A DNA stretch of 62,744 nt from Duncaniella sp. (GCA_029060405.1 JAIDUB010000014.1:1-62744), one strand, 5' to 3'; positions 35,082-44,217 are shown, numbered from the stretch's first letter. The notes: a model not told the origin generated them from the sequence alone. Numbers and translations are program-made.

Positions 35082-35654
35082 ATGACTATGGATGACAGAA
35101 ATAAAGCTACGGATCAGTCTGCTCCTCTACGCTATCATGAGAAACTTGATGCATTTCATGATACCGTTACAACCTATTATTCCGAGCGAGAGGCTAATGT
35201 GTATCGTACTGTCATGACCAATCCACCCACAGATGCGGATCTCGTGCCTCAACGCTACCGCCACAAAACTTTACGTGAGATAAATGAAATGCTCATTTTG
35301 TATACTGAAGAAGATGTGGCAGAGCTTACCGATGAAGAAAAACGCGAAGAAGTGAGCGGCGACGCCATATCTGTAAACACCACGCCTGAAAAATGCCGCA
35401 CATCGGCTCTGCGCACATATCGGACCGTAAAGCGAAAATATCCCGCACCTATCCCTGATGAATTCAAGGCTAATAGAGGCCCGTATATAGTTCGTTTAAA
35501 AATAGGTCCCGAACACGGTATTTTATCCAAGCCCAATAAAGGTCACATGAACTTTCTACCTCGTGAGGGAGTTCGTATGGAAGATATTTGGGACAAAAGT
35601 TATGCGCCTGAAAAATTCGAGTACGACGATGAATCAACCGATGATAATAACTGA
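35082..35654 (+). CDS. Unknown protein, first gene of three-gene cassette
   Basis: 190 residues from ATG 35082 (ATG 35088 is possible; the TTG at 35073 lies in the promoter). It is hydrophilic, with no signal peptide or membrane segment. The N-terminal half is helical and acidic (YHEKLDAFHDTVTTYYSERE, LTDEEKREEV). The C-terminal half has a beta-looking ANRGPYIVRLKIGPEHGIL and an acidic tail. I recognise no family. Its end overlaps the next gene by 26 nt, so they are translated together. Base composition is more AT-rich than the neighbouring car genes, suggesting acquisition. Confidence 0.75.
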   Translation: MTMDDRNKATDQSAPLRYHEKLDAFHDTVTTYYSEREANVYRTVMTNPPTDADLVPQRYRHKTLREINEMLILYTEEDVAELTDEEKREEVSGDAISVNTTPEKCRTSALRTYRTVKRKYPAPIPDEFKANRGPYIVRLKIGPEHGILSKPNKGHMNFLPREGVRMEDIWDKSYAPEKFEYDDESTDDNN

Positions 35655-36060
35655 TATGTATCTGGTTGCCGATCTTCAGGATTACGGTCGCCCCTATGTT
35701 TCCTTGTTTATCGACAAGGGACGCGATCTGCTGTACTTGTTCGTCAGAATTCTCGAAGGTAACTCAGTCCAGTCATATCTTTTCACCGGCGTATCACCTC
35801 AAGAAATTCAGGAATACATGAACGGCCATAAAAATCTAAGAGCCTTGTTTTATGGGAAAGATATGTCAATAGGTTCATTTGACGGAGGGATATTGACAGC
35901 CCGGGCCTTTGAAGGTAACGGATCAGTTTTGCCCATTATCGATCATGACACTTTTGATCCGGAGTTTTGCCACGACAAGTTAAAGGTCAAAGTCTTTCTC
36001 AAACGATTCAACGCCGGATTACAGCCGGGCAAGTTTCAAACAATAGCAACAGCCAACTAA
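35629..36060 (+). CDS. Unknown protein, second gene of three-gene cassette
   Basis: 143 residues from ATG 35629, chosen because MNQPMIITDMYLVADLQDYG begins the ordered part; a longer frame from 35563 would overlap the upstream gene by 92 nt. It is a small alpha/beta protein: strands YVSLFIDKGRDLLYLFVRIL and QSYLFTGVSP, then a helix EIQEYMNG, and a C-terminal KVKVFLKRFNAGLQPG. No signal peptide, nuclease or kinase motif is visible. The N-terminal strand pattern recalls small proteins in phage-defence and toxin cassettes, but that is only an impression. Confidence 0.75.
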   Translation: MNQPMIITDMYLVADLQDYGRPYVSLFIDKGRDLLYLFVRILEGNSVQSYLFTGVSPQEIQEYMNGHKNLRALFYGKDMSIGSFDGGILTARAFEGNGSVLPIIDHDTFDPEFCHDKLKVKVFLKRFNAGLQPGKFQTIATAN

Positions 36061-36073
36061 TAACAACGTCATT

Positions 36074-36544
36074 ATGAGACCTTTGATTATCAATTACCGG
36101 GAAGGTATCTACAACCTCAATTCCGAATTAATGAAATCAACCGCTGATGCGGATGATGCCGATATACAGCTTGAGGTCACCGGCATAATACGTCTAAAAC
36201 CTGACTTTGAGGCTTTAGGATTCCAGTTGACATTTGGCTATTTTATCGGTGAAGCTGAGCTATTACGTTTCGGCTTCATAATCACAATGGCGATACCCGG
36301 ATGGATACCTTTGACCACCAACGACAAGATCGATAAATCTTCAAAAGAAGCTGAGAACAAGAGCATCAGAGAGATTATCTTTTCACGTGCGCCCGAGCAG
36401 ATCAGGTCTTTGTGTCGCGCTGCGATAGATTTCGCCCGTGGAGCTTTGTCAGCAAAATTGACTGACACGACTGAAACGCCCATTGAAATCCCCGACTTTT
36501 CCATCTCTGACTTCATTAACACGATCAACTTCCGAATCAGCTGA
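36074..36544 (+). CDS. SecB-like protein, third gene of three-gene cassette
   Basis: 156 residues. The order of segments resembles the SecB export chaperone. The first half has long beta strands (LEVTGIIRLKPDFEALGFQL, ELLRFGFIITMAI). A helix then carries REIIFSRAPEQIRSLCRAAI, comparable to the SecB segment with LFPYAREVISDL. The protein ends in a proline-rich strand and tail, IEIPDFSISDFI, where SecB has its PPVNFDALY-like end. No membrane segment. SecB-like proteins are known as the chaperone of tripartite toxin-antitoxin-chaperone loci. Being third in a small operon of unknown genes fits that, but the similarity was judged by eye only. Confidence 0.6.
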   Translation: MRPLIINYREGIYNLNSELMKSTADADDADIQLEVTGIIRLKPDFEALGFQLTFGYFIGEAELLRFGFIITMAIPGWIPLTTNDKIDKSSKEAENKSIREIIFSRAPEQIRSLCRAAIDFARGALSAKLTDTTETPIEIPDFSISDFINTINFRIS

Positions 36545-36576
36545 TTACATCTTATTCTTGAATATGACTTCACATT

Positions 36577-36599
36577 GGTCTCGGGTTAATCCCGGGACC
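36577..36599 (+). terminator. Hairpin after the three-gene cassette
   Basis: GGTCTCGGG and CCCGGGACC form a 9-bp stem (one T/G pair) with the loop TTAAT, followed by ATATATTTAT. Confidence 0.6.
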
Positions 36600-36623
36600 A
36601 TATATTTATCAGCAGAGTTTTAT

Positions 36624-36654
36624 TTGCTCAACCCAAGTTTTTGATATAACTTTG
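36624..36654 (+). promoter_or_regulatory. Promoter of the rlmL-purD-pdxB operon
   Basis: TTG at 36624-36626, 20 nt, TAACTTTG at 36647-36654. The leader to ATG 36748 is about 90 nt. Confidence 0.75.
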
Positions 36655-36747
36655 CATTGCGGTTTACTGTGCCGGAGATGCGCGGTAGCCGCATGTACAT
36701 TGACTATCTCTGTTGACAGCGCCGGGGCGCTTTTCAAATTCAAATCT

Positions 36748-38334
36748 ATGAGTGAAATAAAGCAAAACTTTGAGATGGTGGCCAAGACTCTCAAAGGTCT
36801 GGAAGATGTGCTGGCCGAGGAGCTCCGTCAGCTCGGAGCTGAAAACGTGACGCCCGGACGCCGCATGGTGTCGTTTGAGGGCGACAAGGCGATGATGTAC
36901 CGCGCCAATATCTGCTGCCGCACCGCCTTGAGTATTCTCAAGCCTATCTACAAGTTCATGGCGGCCGACCCCGACACCCTCTACGAGATGGTAAAGGAAT
37001 ATGACTGGTCAAGTGTGCTGAGCCTCGACAAGACATTTTCTATCGACACCGTAGCCCACTCTGCCGAGTTCACCCACTCACGCTTCGTCACCTACCGCGT
37101 CAAGGATGCGATAGTCGACTATTTCAAAGATAAATTCGGCCCCGACAAGCGTCCGGGCGTGCGTCTGCGCGACGCCGACGTGATGATCAACGTCCACATC
37201 GACGCCGACCGTGTCACTCTGTCGCTCAACTCGTCAGGCGAGTCGCTCCACAAGCGCGGATGGCGTGTCGCCACCACCGAGGCTCCTATCAACGAGGTGC
37301 TTGCCGCCGGCATCATCCTCAAGAGCGGGTGGAAAGGACAGTCACCGTTTGTCGACCCCATGTGCGGCTCAGGCACCTTCCTTGTCGAGGCGGCCATGAT
37401 AGCGGCAGGCATCAAGCCCGGAAAATTCCGCCGCTCGTTTGCCTTCGAGCACTGGCCCGAATTTGACGCCGACCTGTTTGAGACCGTGCTCAACGAAGGC
37501 CCCGCGCCCCGCGAGATACCATTCAAGATATATGGCTCCGACATATCTCCCAAAGCCGTGTCCATCGCCGAGCAGAATGTGCTCGCAGCCGGTGTCGACG
37601 AGTATGTCGTGCTCCGCATAAAACCCCTCGTGAAGTGGGACGAAGCTCCCGCCGACGGCACACCCGGTGTCCTCATCACCAATCCCCCCTACGGCGAGCG
37701 CATCAACGTCGACGATATGGAGAAACTCTACGAGACACTCGGATCCAAGCTCAAGCATGTATTCCGCGGCTACCACGCATGGGTGATTTCCTCTAACGAG
37801 GACTATCTTGCCAAGATAGGTCTCACCCCCTCGCTGAAGGAGGAGATGCAAAACGGCGGTCTCGACTGCCAGTTGCGCGAATACGTGATATTCGACGGCG
37901 ACAAGGCCACATTCCGCCGCGAAGGTGGCTCCATCAAGAGCGACCGTCCCTCCACGCGCCGCGACTCCGACCGTCAGCGCCGCATGACCGACAACGAGTG
38001 GAAAGCCGATGCCCGCCGCCGCGGCATGGGAGGCAAGGAAGCCCACCGCCCCGGCAGCTCTTCACGCAGCGCCCGCCCCACTCGTCCGTCGCGTCCGTCA
38101 CGTCCTGACAGCCATGAGCGACCCGAGCGTTTCAACCGCCCCGGTCGCCCCGGTCGTGAGGAATCATCCGAAGCATCGCGCCTGCTCGGACGCCGACGCA
38201 ACCCCGACGCCCTGTTGAGCCTCGAAAATCCACGCACGCCTTCCATTCCCGCTCCCGAAGGACCCTTCATGCGTACCCGCCGTCGCGGATGGCGCAAACT
38301 CGACAAGGACACCGATAACAATACCAACGATTAA
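36748..38334 (+). CDS. THUMP-domain class I SAM-dependent RNA methyltransferase (RlmL-like)
   Basis: 528 residues from ATG 36748; earlier in-frame codons overlap the promoter. The N-terminal THUMP region (LKGLEDVLAEELRQLGAENV) precedes a Rossmann methyltransferase domain with FVDPMCGSGTFLVEAAMIA (motif I) and TNPPYGERI (motif IV, NPPY). This is the pattern of the 23S rRNA m2G2445 enzymes (RlmL N-terminal half/YpsC). The last 100 or so residues are an unusual disordered tail rich in Arg, Pro, Ser and Gly (repeats such as RPSRPSRP and RPGRPGRE), probably an RNA-binding extension. It starts an operon with purD 14 nt downstream. Confidence 0.92.
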   Translation: MSEIKQNFEMVAKTLKGLEDVLAEELRQLGAENVTPGRRMVSFEGDKAMMYRANICCRTALSILKPIYKFMAADPDTLYEMVKEYDWSSVLSLDKTFSIDTVAHSAEFTHSRFVTYRVKDAIVDYFKDKFGPDKRPGVRLRDADVMINVHIDADRVTLSLNSSGESLHKRGWRVATTEAPINEVLAAGIILKSGWKGQSPFVDPMCGSGTFLVEAAMIAAGIKPGKFRRSFAFEHWPEFDADLFETVLNEGPAPREIPFKIYGSDISPKAVSIAEQNVLAAGVDEYVVLRIKPLVKWDEAPADGTPGVLITNPPYGERINVDDMEKLYETLGSKLKHVFRGYHAWVISSNEDYLAKIGLTPSLKEEMQNGGLDCQLREYVIFDGDKATFRREGGSIKSDRPSTRRDSDRQRRMTDNEWKADARRRGMGGKEAHRPGSSSRSARPTRPSRPSRPDSHERPERFNRPGRPGREESSEASRLLGRRRNPDALLSLENPRTPSIPAPEGPFMRTRRRGWRKLDKDTDNNTND

Positions 38335-38348
38335 TCCCCCACCTTCCC

Positions 38349-39740
38349 ATGGCACTTCAGTATAAAGTAAACCCTGCCGGATTCGTAAGCGAGACTCCCG
38401 GCGACAATCCATTCGCTCCCGCCGACACTCAGGCTCCCCGTAAAATCAACGTGCTCCTCCTCGGCTCGGGCGGACGCGAAGCCGCTCTCGCATGGAAAAT
38501 CAGCAGCAGCCCCCTATGTGCCCGTCTCTACATCGCGCCCGGCAACGGCGGCACTACCGCGTTCGGTGAAAACGTCGCCCTCTCGCCCCTCGACTTCCCC
38601 GCTATCGACTCGTGGGCTGAGAAACACGACATAGGCCTTATCGTGGTAGGCAACGAAGATCCCCTCGTGGCCGGTATATGGGATTACTTCCATGAACACC
38701 GCCCCTCGCTCCCCGTAGTGGGCCCGTCAAAAGCCGGCGCTGCTCTCGAAGGCAGCAAGGACTTCGCCAAGCAGTTCATGACCCGTCACAACATCCCCAC
38801 CGCGCGCTTCCGCTCGTTTACGGCCGAGACCGTCGACGACGGCTGCCGTTTCCTTGAGGAACTCACCGCACCTTACGTGCTCAAGGCCGACGGCCTCGCT
38901 GCCGGAAAGGGTGTGCTGATAATCAACGATCTTGACCAAGCCAAGCAGTCGCTCCGCGAGATGCTCGGCGGCATGTTCGGCGCATCGTCGGCCACCGTCG
39001 TGATCGAGGAATTCCTGAGCGGTATAGAGTGCTCGGTATTCGTGCTCACCGACGGCAACGGCGGCTACCGCATTCTCCCCGTTGCTAAAGACTACAAGCG
39101 CATAGGCGAAGGCGATACCGGACTCAACACCGGCGGCATGGGTGCCGTGAGCCCCGTGGCGTTTGCCGACGACAAGTTCATGCGTCAGGTCGAGGATAAT
39201 ATCGTGATTCCCACCATAAAGGGTCTCATCGACGAAGGCATCACCTACCGCGGGTTCATATTCCTCGGGCTTATCGACGTAGCCGGAAAACCCATGGTGA
39301 TCGAGTACAACGTGCGCATGGGCGACCCCGAGACCGAGGTTGTCATGCTCCGCATCCAGAGCGACCTGCTGCAGCTCATGCAGGCCGCAGCCACCGGGTC
39401 ACTCGGCTCGTTACCCCTCGAGCAGCGTCCGGGCTACGCCACCACGGTCATGATCGTGTCGGGAGGCTATCCGGGAAGCTACCCCAAGGGACTCCCCATC
39501 GACATCCCCGCCTCGTTGCCCGACGAAACCATCCTGTTCCACGCCGGCACCAAGCGTGACGCCGACGACGTGCTTGTCACCTCCGGAGGTCGCGTTATAG
39601 CATGCTCAGCCACCGGCGCCACCCTCGAGCAAGCCCTCGGCCGCAGCTTCGAAGCTGCCCGCGCGGTGGAATTTGAAGGAAAATATTTCCGCCGCGACAT
39701 AGGCGCCGACCTCATGCGCATCGAGCGTGAACGAAACTAA
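38349..39740 (+). CDS. purD: Phosphoribosylamine-glycine ligase
   Basis: 463 residues. It joins phosphoribosylamine and glycine with ATP in step 2 of purine synthesis. After an unusual N-terminal extension of about 30 residues the family start VLLLGSGGREAALAWKI appears. The ATP-grasp domain follows (PYVLKADGLAAGKGVLI, GDTGLNTGGMGAVSP), then VIEYNVRMGDPETEVVM and the C-terminal domain. The common GREHAL is GREAAL here. It is the second gene of the rlmL operon. Confidence 0.96.
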   Translation: MALQYKVNPAGFVSETPGDNPFAPADTQAPRKINVLLLGSGGREAALAWKISSSPLCARLYIAPGNGGTTAFGENVALSPLDFPAIDSWAEKHDIGLIVVGNEDPLVAGIWDYFHEHRPSLPVVGPSKAGAALEGSKDFAKQFMTRHNIPTARFRSFTAETVDDGCRFLEELTAPYVLKADGLAAGKGVLIINDLDQAKQSLREMLGGMFGASSATVVIEEFLSGIECSVFVLTDGNGGYRILPVAKDYKRIGEGDTGLNTGGMGAVSPVAFADDKFMRQVEDNIVIPTIKGLIDEGITYRGFIFLGLIDVAGKPMVIEYNVRMGDPETEVVMLRIQSDLLQLMQAAATGSLGSLPLEQRPGYATTVMIVSGGYPGSYPKGLPIDIPASLPDETILFHAGTKRDADDVLVTSGGRVIACSATGATLEQALGRSFEAARAVEFEGKYFRRDIGADLMRIERERN

Positions 39741-39765
39741 AACCGCCTGACCCTCTCCCGCCGCG

Positions 39766-40740
39766 ATGCACGTCGCCGAACAGAAATTCGCAGCCTTTCT
39801 GCGCTCCCGTCCCGCCACACTGCTGATGATCCTCACTGGTGTGGCCATGACTGTTGCGGCTCCGTATCTCGGCCTGATCCCCGACGTGCCACCCGAAGGG
39901 AGCGCACTCGTGTCGCTTCCTTTCAGCCTCGACGTGCCCTCGTGGGGCTCGGCTCTGCTGCTCATCGCGGTAATGGCGGCGATGTATCACATCAACCGCC
40001 GCTACAATATGCTGCGCACCACCCGCATAGTCTACGCCGGAGTGTTCATGGTGATGTGCGGCGCCGCGCCCGCCCCGGCATCGGAGGCAGTGCTTTCGGC
40101 TCTTCTCGCATTGGTCATGCTCTCGGCCACCTCGCTCTACTTTCTTCTCTACAACCGCCCGCGCGACCGCCGCAAGATATTCCTTGCAGGCGTGATGCTC
40201 GGATGCACAGTCCTGCTCCACCGGGCGGCGGTGTTATATCTACCCGTGCTCATCATAGGGCTCACCCAGATGCGCGTTTTCAACTCCCGAGCACTCGCCG
40301 CACTCATCATAGGAGTGCTAACTCCGGCGTGGATCATATGGGCCATATTCGATGCTGACTTCAACTTCCACATCTCCGTATGGAATACCCATATATTCGA
40401 CTTCATCTTGTCGCCCGATATGTGGTGCCCGCTCGCGGTTGTGATAATCACCCTCCTTGCCGGATTGATCATGGGTCTGATGGTACTCATCAAGGTGTTC
40501 ACTCTCAATGCCCGCCTCCGTGCGCTCAACGGATTCATTGCCATCATGGCCGTTGCAACAGGTATTTTCACGATCATTGATTACGAAAACATCTATTTCT
40601 ACGTCACCCTCCTCGATGCACTCGTAGCGTTTCAGGCCGCCCACTTCTTCCGCCTCAACCGCCACCGCTCGGGCTACCTGTCGCTCACGCTGCTCATCCT
40701 CGCCTACATAGCCATCTACCTATGTCCCTTGATATTATAG
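39766..40740 (+). CDS. Multi-pass membrane protein (DUF6427-like)
   Basis: 324 residues with about eight hydrophobic segments, starting at LLMILTGVAMTVAA and ending LSLTLLILAYIAIYLCPLIL. No catalytic motif is seen. Genes of this kind are common in Bacteroidales beside purD/pdxB-like housekeeping genes, and I think it belongs to the uncharacterised DUF6427 group, though this is from memory of the general pattern. Its last 19 nt overlap the start of pdxB. Function unknown. Confidence 0.75.
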   Translation: MHVAEQKFAAFLRSRPATLLMILTGVAMTVAAPYLGLIPDVPPEGSALVSLPFSLDVPSWGSALLLIAVMAAMYHINRRYNMLRTTRIVYAGVFMVMCGAAPAPASEAVLSALLALVMLSATSLYFLLYNRPRDRRKIFLAGVMLGCTVLLHRAAVLYLPVLIIGLTQMRVFNSRALAALIIGVLTPAWIIWAIFDADFNFHISVWNTHIFDFILSPDMWCPLAVVIITLLAGLIMGLMVLIKVFTLNARLRALNGFIAIMAVATGIFTIIDYENIYFYVTLLDALVAFQAAHFFRLNRHRSGYLSLTLLILAYIAIYLCPLIL

Positions 40741-41729
40741 TCGAAGACCGCATTCCCTATATCAGCGGCGTGCTCGAGCCGGCGGGCAACGTCACTTACC
40801 TTCCCGCCGAGGCCATCACCCCCGAGGTGATGCGCTCGGCCGACGCCCTCATCACCCGCACCCGCACCCGCTGCGACGCCCGGCTTCTCCACGACAGCCG
40901 GTGCGCTTTCATAGCCACCGCCACCATCGGCACTGACCATATCGATCTCCCTTACTGCCGTTCGCGCGGCATCACCGTGGCAAATGCTCCCGGCTGCAAC
41001 GCTCCTGCCGTGGCGCAATATGTCATGGCGGCCATACTCGCCGCCCATCCCGAAGGTGTGAGTGGACTTACGGCAGGCATTGTCGGCGTTGGAAATGTAG
41101 GCCGCATCGTGGAGCGTTGGGCTCGCTCACTGGGCATGAACGTGATGCGTTGCGACCCGCCCCGGCAAGAGGCCGGCGACCGCGGACCTTGGTTCTCGAT
41201 GGAAGAAATAGCCCGCGAGGCCGACGTGATCACATTTCACACCCCGCTCTCACGCGACGGAAACCATCCCACCTATCACCTCGCGTCAAAGGATTTTCTC
41301 GCATCGCTGCGCCGCAAGCCCATGATTATCAACGCTGCCCGCGGAGCCGTCACATCCACCGAAGCTCTTATCGAAGCTCATGCCGCCGGGCTCACCGGAG
41401 CGCTCGTGATCGACTGCTGGGAAGGAGAGCCCGATATCGACCTCAGGCTGCTCGATGCTTCATTCATAGCCACCCCCCACGTCGCCGGATATTCACGTGA
41501 AGGAAAAATCCGCGCCACGGCTATGGCCGTCGACGCTTTCAGCCGCCACTTCGGTGTGCAGGTCAACCCGCTGCCCGTCGCCATTCCACCCGCGGCACCG
41601 CTTGCCGTGACAGCAGCCGACATCCTGTCGACCTACTCCATCCTCGCCGACGATGCCGCCCTCCGCGCTGCCCCCTCCACCTTTGAATCCCTTCGCAATC
41701 ACTACCCCCTCCGCCCCGAGCCCCGGTAA
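40722..41729 (+). CDS. pdxB: 4-phosphoerythronate dehydrogenase
   Basis: 335 residues. A D-2-hydroxyacid dehydrogenase that oxidises 4-phosphoerythronate in the DXP-dependent route to pyridoxal phosphate. The N-terminal VEDRIPYISGVLEPAGNVTY is typical of PdxB. TATIGTDHIDL near 66-76, the NAD motif AGIVGVGNVGRIV near 112-124, NAARGAV near 208 and the catalytic TPHVAGYS near 252 are in place. The C-terminal dimerisation part is shorter than in enterobacteria. It is the last gene of the operon. Confidence 0.92.
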   Translation: MSLDIIVEDRIPYISGVLEPAGNVTYLPAEAITPEVMRSADALITRTRTRCDARLLHDSRCAFIATATIGTDHIDLPYCRSRGITVANAPGCNAPAVAQYVMAAILAAHPEGVSGLTAGIVGVGNVGRIVERWARSLGMNVMRCDPPRQEAGDRGPWFSMEEIAREADVITFHTPLSRDGNHPTYHLASKDFLASLRRKPMIINAARGAVTSTEALIEAHAAGLTGALVIDCWEGEPDIDLRLLDASFIATPHVAGYSREGKIRATAMAVDAFSRHFGVQVNPLPVAIPPAAPLAVTAADILSTYSILADDAALRAAPSTFESLRNHYPLRPEPR

Positions 41730-41749
41730 AAAAACAATCGTTCTTTCTA

Positions 41750-41779
41750 TTGATAATTCATTGAATTATCTTAAATTTG
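41750..41779 (+). promoter_or_regulatory. Promoter of the mntA-hepT-like module
   Basis: TTG at 41750-41752, 19 nt, TAAATTTG at 41772-41779. The leader to ATG 41799 is about 13 nt. Confidence 0.75.
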
Positions 41780-41798
41780 CGTATCAGAATTTCAGACT

Positions 41799-42092
41799 AT
41801 GTGTAAATCTGATGATTGCATAAGAATATTAAATGAGAATATGCCCCGGATCCGATCGGAATTTGGAGTAACACGTCTTTGCATCTTCGGTTCTGTAGCA
41901 CGAGGCGATAATCACCCTGACAGCGACGTAGATATTTTGGTCGATATGCCTCCAAAAATCTTCTTGCTAAGCTCCCTCAAAGATTTTCTTGAAAAAATCC
42001 TTCATTCATCTGTCGATGTAATAAGAAGACATTCCCATCTTTCTCCTCATTTTATCGAACAAATCTCCCGCGATGCAATCTACATATTCTGA
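41799..42092 (+). CDS. MntA-type minimal nucleotidyltransferase (antitoxin)
   Basis: 97 residues. The polymerase-beta-like signature GSVARGDNHPDSDVDILVD (31-49) supplies the metal-binding aspartates. In MntA/HepT systems this protein is the antitoxin and AMPylates a tyrosine of HepT. It overlaps the hepT-like gene by 20 nt, as is usual for the pair. Confidence 0.9.
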   Translation: MCKSDDCIRILNENMPRIRSEFGVTRLCIFGSVARGDNHPDSDVDILVDMPPKIFLLSSLKDFLEKILHSSVDVIRRHSHLSPHFIEQISRDAIYIF

Positions 42093-42462
42093 TTCCGATA
42101 AAGCTCAGGCAGTTCTTACCCTTGAATCCATCAAAAAAGTAATCCTCCAACTAATAGAGTGGAATACCGACATTAACTCATCAGATGACTTCTATGGGTC
42201 TTTGCAAGGCTCTCAATTGTTGGCTGCTGACTGTACTTTAATAACTGCAATAGGCGAAGGTATTAACCGTATTAATCGTGTCATGCCCGGCTATCTTCAT
42301 TCCCGGTTCCCTGATATTCCATGGTACGCCATCATAGGTATGAGAAATCACATAGCTCACGGTTATTTTGAAATTGATGCAGAAATCGTATACGAAACTG
42401 TAAAGAATGACATTCCTGATCTTCTTGGTACAATAGAGCAACTTATTACAGATCTTACATAA
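42073..42462 (+). CDS. HepT-type HEPN toxin (DUF86 family)
   Basis: 129 residues, all helical. It contains RNHIAHGY at 91-98, the exact Rx4HxY motif of HepT: Arg and His form the RNase centre and the tyrosine is the AMPylation site. Proteins of this family cleave RNA (tRNA 3' ends in studied cases). Together with the preceding MntA-type gene it forms a complete toxin-antitoxin unit. GH43 starts 13 nt downstream without a promoter of its own that I can see. Confidence 0.9.
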   Translation: MQSTYSDSDKAQAVLTLESIKKVILQLIEWNTDINSSDDFYGSLQGSQLLAADCTLITAIGEGINRINRVMPGYLHSRFPDIPWYAIIGMRNHIAHGYFEIDAEIVYETVKNDIPDLLGTIEQLITDLT

Positions 42463-42475
42463 TTAGAACACTGAA

Positions 42476-44152
42476 ATGATCAAATATTTATTTTATTCAA
42501 TCTTCCTCCTCTCCGCCCTCGCTTCGTCAGCTGCCGACAACTCAGCCCGTTTCAGTTACTTCTCCTATCAGGGCGACGATGACTACTACCGCAACAATCC
42601 CCTCTCCGCGCCCGGCGACTACTTTAACCCCGTGATAAGCGGATGGGCCTCCGACCCCTCCATATGTCACACAGGCGACGATTACTGGCTGGTCACTTCC
42701 ACATTCGGCTACTTCCCCGGCGTGCCGCTCTACCACTCCACCGATCTCGTCTCGTGGCAACACGCCGGCAATATCCTTTCGCGCCCCTCTCAGCTGCCGT
42801 GGCTCGAAGGGCTCTCGCTCGACAAAGGCGGCATCTACGCCCCCGACCTGAAATACAATCCCGCCGACAGCACCTACTACATGATCACCACCTGCGTGAT
42901 GAACGGCAAAGACGGCGGTTCGGTCAATTTCTACGTCACCGCGCCCCATCCTCTCGGGCCGTGGAGCGACCCCGTGATTCTCGATGGCATCGAAGGCATC
43001 GACCCGTCATTTTTCTTCGACGAGGATGGTAAATCTTACATAATCTACAAGAGCGACGAGCACAACCCCGTGAAATGGAGCAACTATCGTGCCCTCTCGA
43101 TAGTGGAATTCGACACTGCCACAGGCAAGCCCGTAGGCGAGCCGCGCCGTTTCAAGGAGGAAGGCGTTGGCCCCGAGGAGCATCTGGAACGAAACGAAGG
43201 ACCGCACATATTCAAAAAAGACGGCATGTACTACATGATTGCTGCCGAAGGCGGCACCAACTGGGTACACTCCGAGGTGTGCTACCGCGCCGACTCCGTT
43301 TTCGGGCCCTACCGCCGCTGGAGCCGCAACCCCATGCTCACCCAGCGTCTGCTCAAGCCCAACCGCCCTCTGCCCGTAACCTCATCGGGCCATGCCGACC
43401 TCGTGCAGCGGCCTGATGGCGAATGGTTTGCCGTGTTTCTCGGCTGCCGCCCATGGAACGACGGCGAAGACCATCTCGGACGTGAGACATACCTCATGCC
43501 TGTAAAATGGAGTGCCGACGGATTCCCCTACATCACTCAATGCCTCGACACCGTATCGCTCCGGCGCAACATCCCCGGCCTCGACGCTCCGCAACAGTCA
43601 GGTCAGGCAGGCAACTTTACGTGGCGCGATGACTTCTCGACTCCCGATCTCAGCCCTGAATGGATAGGACTCTGGGGTGATGTGAAGCCTTATGCCACCG
43701 TAGGCGACGGTCTGCATCTGACCTGCGCGCCTGTCGACGCCCGCGCCCGCATCACCCCGGCTTACATCGGCCGCCGCATGCAGCATCACCGTTTCACTGC
43801 CGAAACAGAACTGGAATTCACTCCCGCCGGCGATGAATCGGCCGGACTGCTTATGGTCAAAAACGAGACACGGCAGTATTATCTCGCCCTGCTCAAGGGA
43901 CGCGTCGCTTTATATAAGCTCGGAAAGAAAGGCAACAACGACCTGCTTGCTTCGGCCGACATTCCGGTCTCCGGCAGCCCTGTCGGACTCAAAGTTGAAT
44001 CCCGCGGTACAGTCTACGACTTCTACTACCGCCTTCCCGGCGCCCAATGGCAGCTTCTCGCCGCCGACATTCCCGCCGAGCACATCGCCACGCAGCGCGG
44101 AGGCTTCACCGGCTCCACCGTCGGACTATTCGCCACCTCGGTACCCCTCTGA
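42476..44152 (+). CDS. Glycoside hydrolase family 43 protein
   Basis: 558 residues with an N-terminal signal peptide (LLSALASSAA). The five-bladed propeller starts at YFNPVISGWASDPSICHTGD, which holds the catalytic-base aspartate. GIDPSFFFDEDGK supplies the middle aspartate and HLERNEGPHIFKKDG the catalytic glutamate. A C-terminal beta-sandwich (about 380-558, FTWRDDFSTPDLSPEW) is of the XynB-C2 concanavalin type. Likely a beta-xylosidase or alpha-arabinofuranosidase in the periplasm. No lipobox is visible. It is bracketed by two MNT/HEPN modules. Confidence 0.9.
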   Translation: MIKYLFYSIFLLSALASSAADNSARFSYFSYQGDDDYYRNNPLSAPGDYFNPVISGWASDPSICHTGDDYWLVTSTFGYFPGVPLYHSTDLVSWQHAGNILSRPSQLPWLEGLSLDKGGIYAPDLKYNPADSTYYMITTCVMNGKDGGSVNFYVTAPHPLGPWSDPVILDGIEGIDPSFFFDEDGKSYIIYKSDEHNPVKWSNYRALSIVEFDTATGKPVGEPRRFKEEGVGPEEHLERNEGPHIFKKDGMYYMIAAEGGTNWVHSEVCYRADSVFGPYRRWSRNPMLTQRLLKPNRPLPVTSSGHADLVQRPDGEWFAVFLGCRPWNDGEDHLGRETYLMPVKWSADGFPYITQCLDTVSLRRNIPGLDAPQQSGQAGNFTWRDDFSTPDLSPEWIGLWGDVKPYATVGDGLHLTCAPVDARARITPAYIGRRMQHHRFTAETELEFTPAGDESAGLLMVKNETRQYYLALLKGRVALYKLGKKGNNDLLASADIPVSGSPVGLKVESRGTVYDFYYRLPGAQWQLLAADIPAEHIATQRGGFTGSTVGLFATSVPL

Positions 44153-44163
44153 ATCCATACCCC

Positions 44164-44217
44164 GATAGCATCAACAAACGTTAATTCGGGTGAAAAATGG
44201 TTGCCGTCGCGGAATTC
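44164..44217 (+). repeat. 54-bp direct repeat, copy 1
   Basis: Identical over 54 bp to 44702-44755. Similarity continues, less exact, for about 25 bp into an AT-rich region ending in a TTTGC box. It lies just after the GH43 stop. Confidence 0.9.
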
